Shown in pieces: positions 7,301 through 11,698 of a stretch of DNA of 11,698 nt. Every line of letters starts with the position of its first letter. Position 1 is the stretch's first letter. This DNA comes from an uncultured Lachnospiraceae bacterium (GTDB taxonomy: Bacteria; Bacillota; Clostridia; Lachnospirales; Lachnospiraceae). A model generated the notes under the pieces. It did not search any database and was not told where the DNA came from. It worked only from the letters and a program-made list of their open reading frames with translations. The stretch spans positions 1-11,698 of the forward strand of contig CACXFW010000056.1 in assembly GCA_902767065.1 (NCBI GenBank), given 5' to 3'. Position numbers and translations under genes: made by a program.

Positions 7301-10300
7301 TCCCTGATCCGGATCGACCGTCCAGTAGCGCCGACCCTGCATACTGTTTCCATTCTCCGTGACCCGGACGCGGAAGACATCCTCCGGGGGATTTCCTCCA
7401 TCCGTCAGTCCGAATACCTTCTTCGTAAGATACAAAGGCGGATGCCAGGTATTCTCAAACCGGCACACTTTCCCCTCCGGCGTATCCTCCTGCTTTTCAG
7501 ACACCTCATAGGTGGCCGAAAGAATCTCACGGGCCGTAAGATCGTCCGCACCCGGTTCATTTTCAAAGACCGCCCTCTGGCCGCTCATCAGGAAGAATGT
7601 TCCGTCCTTCCCGGTGGTATGCAGCTGATTGTCCGATGACCAGGCAGATGATCCGGACGCATCCTCCGAACGCTCCTCCAGACGGTACCTGTGAAGCGCC
7701 TCCGGCTCTTGTCCCCGCATCAGGCAGAACAGGAATGACGCATCTGATTCCTCTTTCGCAGGGTGGTTCCTGAGAACCTTCTCCACGATCAGGACAGACC
7801 GCTCCTTCAAGCTCACCTCCACCGCGTTCCCCTGAACCAGGTCACCATCCGGCTCATCGCTGCTGATGCTGTAGAAGGAAGCGCAGTGATAGGCATGCTC
7901 TGCAAGGGTCTTTCCGTCCCCTTCCCCGATCAGCGGCCCGTTCATGTGGAGAAACAGATGAACCGAATCCCCCATCTCCAGCGAAAAACTGCTTCCGTCC
8001 GTCTTCTTTCTCAGATCCACCGCGACACTGAGTGCCTCGCCCATCTCCAGGGTCCAGTCCTCCTGACGAATCCATCCGTTTTCCGGGATCAGGACGCTGT
8101 CCGGTGAATGTCCTTCCGACGGGAAAAGTGCATCCCTGTCAGCATTCAGCCACACGACAGGATCAATTCCCCGCCTGGCAAGCGCCTTCGTATCCACGCT
8201 TTCCAGAAAGCCGTTCCATGTGGCATCATCAAAGATACGGCCGCTTTCCGCCTGGGCTCTCTCCTCCTTTGCCCGTTCAAGGTGGTTGCAGACAACAAGT
8301 CCGAAGATCGGCTGGGCGGAGGTATTCGTCACATCAATCCGGTAGGTATACGGATCCCCGGGGCCGATGACGGCGCTTCTGTCACCTGATGTAAAGTCCT
8401 CCCTGTCCGGTTTCACGGTGAGGTCTATTCCATCCGTCAGACTGACAGCGGTATCGGCCTCAGACAGAGCCAGCGCATACAGGACGGTTCTTTGCTGTGT
8501 AATCCCGTCTGAGTCAATGTCCGCTCCAAAGGCCTCAAGCGCCCCGGCTTCCTCTCCCGTATACGGGACCACGATTCCGTCATCACAGGCGGTCTCGTCA
8601 TCAGATCCCAGAATCCGGCAGGCCGGGTCATCCAGTCCCTCTCCCGGCATGACAGCCGCAATGTTCGGCATGGCGTTGAGGTTCTTCAGATCCCGGTAAG
8701 GGCAGAAACACCCGAACTGCACGCCCGCCCCGTTCAGCCACATCCCGCTTTCCATGCGCGGAATCTGTTCCGGGTCAAGGTTGATCGAAAGGTGCAGGAT
8801 CACCATCGTCCTTCCGGTATTTTTCCAGTTGTTCACAATGCCGGTATCCGGATCGATCCGGACGCTGACATCCCTGCCCTTCCAGAGGGAGGGAGTAGTC
8901 AGGGACCTGTCCTGATCCCCCATCACCAGTCCGGCCTTTAACGGCGCAGAAGGATCATAGATCACGCCCTCAGGCAGAAGGTCGTAAAACACATATTCCC
9001 TGCGGTCCGGAACCGGAAGCAGGGAGCCGCTTTTCATCAATCGCCTTGCGGCTTCCATGCTGTACACACGGTAGCCTTCCACACAGCCGATCGTTACGGT
9101 CAGAAGAACGCCGCCGCTTTCCGGGTCATTTTCCCTGAGTACCGTCTTGACCGCTCTTGCGTGCCTTTTCAGTTCCGTCAGCTGCGCAAAGGAATTCGCG
9201 CGCATGGAAATCACCCCGTACAGGGATCTTGTCAGATCCCCGAGCCCGGGCTCTGAATAGTTTTCATTCTCATCCTCCAGCATATCGTGGAACCATTCCT
9301 CCGAAGAAGTCCCCGTGCTTTTGGCAAGTACGCTGCCAAGATGTTCCACCTTGAATGCGGCAAGATCGCCGTCTGAGCCTTCGGACAGCAAAAGGCCGCA
9401 TACCGGACTGTCCTGCCTTAGGCAAAGTCCCGAATCAATCACACACGAAGAGTCGTAGTCGGCTGCGTGATGAATCACCTTTACGCGCCACGCCTTTCTC
9501 TGAAGCTGTTCTTCTGAAAAAGTATATGTAATCTTTCCGGTGCTGTTCCAGGGGCAGGAGGATACCAGCTCCCAGTCCGTGGAGTCCTCGTACAGGGCAT
9601 AGATCTGGGTAGACCGGTCAGCCCCCGGGCACTGCTGATCAGACATTGGCGCACATACACGGTCCTCAAACAGATCCATTCCCCTGTCCCTGATCGTGAC
9701 GCTGATGTCTGAATAGTAATAATCCTGCGGTCCGAGAAGCTGCATCCTGGGCTCTTCCTGGGAAGTCAGTGCTGTCAGATAGACGACATCATCCGCTGTC
9801 GTGACGTCATAGCCGCATCCATCCCGGTAGCTTCCGGCTCCGGGACCTCCCGTCTCATGGGTATAGGAATACCCTCTGCACTCCGACCGGATTCGGAACG
9901 GGATCGTCCCCGCCTGGCTGCCGGTTTCTCTCGACAGCCTGTACTCATTGATCCAGCCGCTCAGGGATTCATTTTTCCTGTCATAAGATACAGATCCGTC
10001 CAGGGAACGGGCACCGGTCCACGCCCCGATGCCCACATCATCTCCCTTGTACTTCCATTGATAATTGACAAATGTCCAGGATGCGGACGCGGATGCTTCA
10101 CTCACCGGATCCATCCCGTCAGATGGTGTAAGCGACAGAAAAACCTCCAGTCCCAGCACAGTGGAATTCTCCAGGACCGCATCCCGCCTGAGCGCGGTAA
10201 CGGCGATCGTCGACAGAGCGAACATGCCATGAATTCCATCCTGTCCAAGATCTTCCGTATCCAGGAGAACAAGGGCCTGTGAACCTTCCTCTGCCATAGA

Positions 10301-11698
10301 GCAATTCACGATTCTTCCCTGTCTCGCGGAGCCTCCCGATGCCCCCGCCAGCCTTGTCAGGCTCCCGATCAGGCGCAGATCTCCTTCGCTGACCAGGCCT
10401 TCTGCCGTCGGGTGCGCATCCACCCGAAGCGACCAGGGCTGGTTATACTGACCCTGAGTGTCAATCTGCCATGCGACGAACAGCCACTGATCCTCCTGCC
10501 CGTCGAAAAACGACGGCAGGTCCATCCCAAGCACACGCCGCACCTGATCCTTTGTATAGAGCGCCGGCAGGCAGCTGACGGATCCATCTAAGAGTGCATC
10601 TGCAGATGCACCCAGAAGCTGCGCATTTGAATCAATGCTCCCGGTCAGCTCATCCACATCCTCTTCCCTGACCGTACCATCTGACAGTGTCACTCTGATC
10701 TCAGGTGTGAGAGACCACCCTGAACCATCTTTAAGATCCAGGATGGTAACCGGATGGTACAGAACCTGGAAGGCAGTATTCGTTCCGGCTGAGATCTTCC
10801 GGATATTAAAGAAGACGAGCATTCCTGCCTGGTCATCCGGGAAATAGTTGAAGGGACTGTTCAGGCTCTGGGCAGGATTTTGCGGTGTTCCCCGTGGGAT
10901 CCCGATCTGGGAAGGATTGATCTGTCTTCCCATACGGTCACACATCAAGGCCTCAGGGACACGGATTTCGACATTTCCCGCTTCCAGGTCTGTCGAAGTA
11001 TGAAATTCGATCTGATACTTCAGGGAAAAATCATCCTTTTTGAATACGCTGTGAAGATCCGCCTCATTGACATAGTAATCTGAGCAGGACCACAGGGGCC
11101 CTCCCTTAAGAAGCATCCTTCCTTTCTTTCCGGCAGGCAGCTTCCTTCCCGGATCAATCTCCGTCGCCGCTCCGGCTTCCTCCTGCGGCAAAGCGGCAAG
11201 CTCTGCCAGCGTCATGGATCCCTCATATCCATATTCCTCTTCCGGATCCGCCTTCTCCCCGGAGAGCGTTTTTCCCGCCTCCTTGTTCTGATCCTGCAGG
11301 ACACTTCCTGTTTCCGGATCGTGATCTTCATCAAGAATCAGGCCGCCGGAAAAGTCTTCATTGAGCTCCACCGGCCCGGCAAGGATCACCTGATCCGCGC
11401 CCGGTATGCCGTCCGCCTTCCCTCCGGCTTCTTCCGGGTCCGTATCTGATCTATCCGGTCCGCCCTGTGCGGGGTCTGACCCGCTGTCTTTTGCCGGATC
11501 CGGCGAGCCGTCCCCTCCTTTGCCAGCCCGGTCTTTTTCTGTGGATCCGGAACGATCCAGACCTTCCCTTTCTGCGCCGCTTACTCCGGAATCACCATCT
11601 CCTGTCCTGTTTTCCTGGCCGGAGGCTGGCTTACCGGAGCCGTCCGGCAGGATCTGTCCGGAGGCTTCCTGCCCGGAGCCATCCTGACTGTCTGGCAG
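4316..11698 (-). CDS. Giant multidomain surface protein with seven CnaB/pilin-type domains and a C-terminal BspA-type LRR (N-terminus outside the window)
   Basis: This is a probable secreted adhesin or surface stalk; its target is unknown. The frame is open from the right edge to a TAA at 4318-4316, giving at least 2460 residues; start and signal peptide are not visible. Order: low-complexity Gly/Ser/Asp/Pro-rich linker (11698 to about 11110); adhesin-type beta-rich region (about 11095 to 8400) with motifs such as EYVFYDLLPEGV typical of clostridial surface proteins; a DUF11-like segment PYTYRIDVTNTS (about 8370-8275); seven diverged CnaB/pilin-type domains (about 7810-4800); and an LRR_5/BspA-type end. 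The domains share a first-strand Lys (as in LIVEK, LYLTK), a YEVSE-like Glu strand and a final F-N strand (FENTW, FINGED), the triad for internal isopeptide bonds. About 44 cysteines are present, many for a Gram-positive surface protein. There is no LPXTG, sorting signal or membrane helix at the C-terminus, so any anchor must be N-terminal or non-covalent. It is convergent in direction with, but transcriptionally separate from, the liv operon. Confidence 0.88.
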   Translation of the reverse strand: MPDSQDGSGQEASGQILPDGSGKPASGQENRTGDGDSGVSGAEREGLDRSGSTEKDRAGKGGDGSPDPAKDSGSDPAQGGPDRSDTDPEEAGGKADGIPGADQVILAGPVELNEDFSGGLILDEDHDPETGSVLQDQNKEAGKTLSGEKADPEEEYGYEGSMTLAELAALPQEEAGAATEIDPGRKLPAGKKGRMLLKGGPLWSCSDYYVNEADLHSVFKKDDFSLKYQIEFHTSTDLEAGNVEIRVPEALMCDRMGRQINPSQIGIPRGTPQNPAQSLNSPFNYFPDDQAGMLVFFNIRKISAGTNTAFQVLYHPVTILDLKDGSGWSLTPEIRVTLSDGTVREEDVDELTGSIDSNAQLLGASADALLDGSVSCLPALYTKDQVRRVLGMDLPSFFDGQEDQWLFVAWQIDTQGQYNQPWSLRVDAHPTAEGLVSEGDLRLIGSLTRLAGASGGSARQGRIVNCSMAEEGSQALVLLDTEDLGQDGIHGMFALSTIAVTALRRDAVLENSTVLGLEVFLSLTPSDGMDPVSEASASASWTFVNYQWKYKGDDVGIGAWTGARSLDGSVSYDRKNESLSGWINEYRLSRETGSQAGTIPFRIRSECRGYSYTHETGGPGAGSYRDGCGYDVTTADDVVYLTALTSQEEPRMQLLGPQDYYYSDISVTIRDRGMDLFEDRVCAPMSDQQCPGADRSTQIYALYEDSTDWELVSSCPWNSTGKITYTFSEEQLQRKAWRVKVIHHAADYDSSCVIDSGLCLRQDSPVCGLLLSEGSDGDLAAFKVEHLGSVLAKSTGTSSEEWFHDMLEDENENYSEPGLGDLTRSLYGVISMRANSFAQLTELKRHARAVKTVLRENDPESGGVLLTVTIGCVEGYRVYSMEAARRLMKSGSLLPVPDRREYVFYDLLPEGVIYDPSAPLKAGLVMGDQDRSLTTPSLWKGRDVSVRIDPDTGIVNNWKNTGRTMVILHLSINLDPEQIPRMESGMWLNGAGVQFGCFCPYRDLKNLNAMPNIAAVMPGEGLDDPACRILGSDDETACDDGIVVPYTGEEAGALEAFGADIDSDGITQQRTVLYALALSEADTAVSLTDGIDLTVKPDREDFTSGDRSAVIGPGDPYTYRIDVTNTSAQPIFGLVVCNHLERAKEERAQAESGRIFDDATWNGFLESVDTKALARRGIDPVVWLNADRDALFPSEGHSPDSVLIPENGWIRQEDWTLEMGEALSVAVDLRKKTDGSSFSLEMGDSVHLFLHMNGPLIGEGDGKTLAEHAYHCASFYSISSDEPDGDLVQGNAVEVSLKERSVLIVEKVLRNHPAKEESDASFLFCLMRGQEPEALHRYRLEERSEDASGSSAWSSDNQLHTTGKDGTFFLMSGQRAVFENEPGADDLTAREILSATYEVSEKQEDTPEGKVCRFENTWHPPLYLTKKVFGLTDGGNPPEDVFRVRVTENGNSMQGRRYWTVDPDQGLVENQILAEHTVDEDSCVILHAGEVIALHPQEGCVYEAKEDEASFGELTDYAGVTTQKSGILGPEGSLVTLENAWRWKELVLKKEVLHKEAEKCTEPFTFRLWKVRSGMDLSSFDPENPSLTADPVPGVEGIMEEEEFVTDENGCFCLACAGKEVVLKHLEASGVYIIQETDLPDGYEAVDGGLAAAVMPLLGTRKYVSIRNSWKKRSLKVSKSVLSGVHRNRTTVFTPGYPDIVRTQSGLVPLISCAPEGMTGFTVEFPMQVNLIGDERIRVLSGSTEIDSFTGTIPAGTSMSYSGYSQVSLQLWGLTEHSKSGFFFYLCPVIAGDSDPGEDASERAFSFLLETADASGTYQARGNTPYITSDGEELMTDQDGYFTLTAGMSATFPDLGEEGCAWRVSEMPDEFFAQVYPAGVQPHTGVLGEGGQDLSKALFINGEDCQGMFRKQFCAQSGDDAANRYLMEERSKGAASGLQCVFMIEVQNEQGEFQALNGPVLVADDREGALLRSEVSDGLICVSEDQTVVLSGIAPGRLWRVTETEGALVRKDNAAYASVCVSPGEGRQLTGCASDDMTDALFVNEIHSVDLSQESLIRKEFLSGSAGWDRVPEGAVLSLCLERYESGTWHAASGVDWIQLRDNIPSGTRLNRTGEDGIIRVRKEASLETPILPIAVSDGSVRTDLYYMEHEAQEGDLRIREAMDLSDPSFGMLVSCEGNTFINENDLQTLVVEKQTDIETDCTFPIRLTQRIGDLFLPGRYLSYRIRDPESGEVTGSGTSDAQGVFFLRAGTQAVFQLAQGTQWEITEEQCGNWKLASCSMENSLTDPSLTPNGMQFEMLPVRHQVILTRDLMEEELRDPVTGQVIDFTSPNLRIPHYAKKGNEILEITKIGDSAFSGKSVRTVEIEDGIRMIGTKAFERCSALTSIRLPETLEEFGNSCFTSTRIASLEIPSSVRKTGTGITTSCLFLKKITIHQNEAESPFSGYRWNTHTSTSVVFTG
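4319..4700 (-). other. C-terminal BspA-type leucine-rich repeat (LRR_5) domain
   Basis: The last 125 or so residues hold about four repeat turns of the LRR_5 type: ITKIGDSAFSG, VEIEDGIRMIGTKAFERC, IRLPETLEEFGNSCF and LEIPSSVRKTGTG. They are followed by the closing strand KITIHQNEAESPFSGY, which resembles the usual final cap of BspA-like proteins. Such domains are found in surface proteins of gut and oral bacteria and often bind host or matrix proteins. The array is short, so it may be a cap or a small binding head for the stalk before it. Confidence 0.8.
4800..7810 (-). repeat. Array of seven diverged CnaB/pilin-type domains within the giant protein
   Basis: Seven consecutive protein-level repeats of about 105-225 residues lie here. 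The proposed isopeptide Lys codons are at 7778-7780, 7421-7423, 7049-7051, 6662-6664, 5966-5968, 5522-5524 and 5117-5119. The matching Asn codons close the first six at 7451-7453, 7082-7084, 6695-6697, 5996-5998, 5567-5569 and 5150-5152. A conserved Glu lies between them, for example at 7496-7498 (YEVSE) and 6791-6793 (IIQET). Several repeats also share a G.F.L..G..A.F strand pair. The units are too diverged to be recent duplications, so the array should be genetically stable. The seventh unit lacks the terminal Asn, and the fourth contains an insertion. Confidence 0.75.
6325..6648 (-). other. CUB-like domain inserted into the fourth CnaB-type unit
   Basis: About 108 residues separate the Lys strand (SLKVSKSVLSG) of the fourth unit from its next strand (AFSFLLETA); in the other units these are nearly adjacent. 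The inserted segment runs from VFTPGYPDIVR through TGFTVEFPMQV, IRVLSGSTEIDSFTG and VSLQLWG to SGFFFYLCPV. This order resembles a CUB-type beta-sandwich (a phrase like D.I.V..G, a G.IP step, then hydrophobic strands and a GF.F strand). The assignment rests on pattern only. Confidence 0.4.
11615..11698 (-). repeat. Imperfect tandem repeat in the low-complexity linker at the right edge
   Basis: Two related units adjoin: 11615-11650 (36 bases) and 11654-11698 (45 bases). They share CCGGAGGCT, CCGGAGCC and GTC.GGCAG and differ by an in-frame 9-base gap. In protein they read LPDGSGKPASGQ and LPDSQDGSGQEASGQ. The array may continue outside the window. Such linkers often lie between a secretion signal and the folded stalk. 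Confidence 0.5.

Noticed and set aside
6824..7639. A 271-residue open frame on the plus strand opposite the giant gene
   Set aside because: It is the antisense shadow of the CnaB-type array; it has no plausible ribosome binding site or domain.
11387..11389. In-frame GTG as the start of the giant protein
   Set aside because: The frame continues upstream to the window edge without a stop, no ribosome binding site precedes this codon, and no signal peptide follows it.
1..11698. Frequent GGATC/GATCC and CCGGA words across the window, as a possible uptake or modification signal
   Set aside because: They occur mostly inside coding sequence and follow from common Asp, Ile, Pro, Ser and Gly codons at this GC content; no fixed spacing or intergenic bias was seen, and no count against background could be made.

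Overview
This window comes from a bacterial chromosome of moderately high GC. It probably belongs to an anaerobic Firmicute of the Clostridia (Lachnospiraceae-like). That placement is an inference from purine-rich AGGAGG-type ribosome binding sites before every gene, a CodY-like operator, and a giant surface protein that joins CnaB/pilin-type isopeptide domains to a BspA-type leucine-rich repeat. All genes lie on the minus strand, so the window reads from right to left. No tRNA, rRNA, CRISPR array, insertion sequence or origin was seen.

Right part (11698 to 4316): one open frame of at least 2460 codons that enters from beyond the right edge, so its N-terminus is missing. In order it shows a Gly/Ser/Asp/Pro-rich linker with a short repeat, a long region of beta-rich adhesin-type domains including a DUF11-like segment, and seven diverged CnaB/pilin-type domains. 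Six of the seven have the Lys and Asn positions expected for internal isopeptide bonds. A CUB-like insertion is nested in the fourth. The protein ends with a small BspA-type leucine-rich repeat and carries no LPXTG or membrane anchor at its C-terminus.

Between 4315 and 4164: a probable weak terminator for the giant gene, then an extended -10 promoter with a 17-base spacer, a dyad close to the predicted transcription start, and a 12-of-15 match to the CodY box in the 5' leader of the next gene.

Left part (4163 to 1): a branched-chain amino-acid-type (LIV/HAAT) ABC importer operon. It encodes the solute-binding protein (livJ type), then after a 215-base gap with a strong hairpin the permeases livH and livM and the ATPase livG. 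The next gene, probably livF, begins at the very left edge with a TGATG overlap. LivJ captures the amino acid outside the membrane, LivH and LivM form the channel, and LivG (with LivF) hydrolyses ATP. The CodY-like site fits repression when branched-chain amino acids are plentiful. No functional link between the giant surface protein and the importer is evident.
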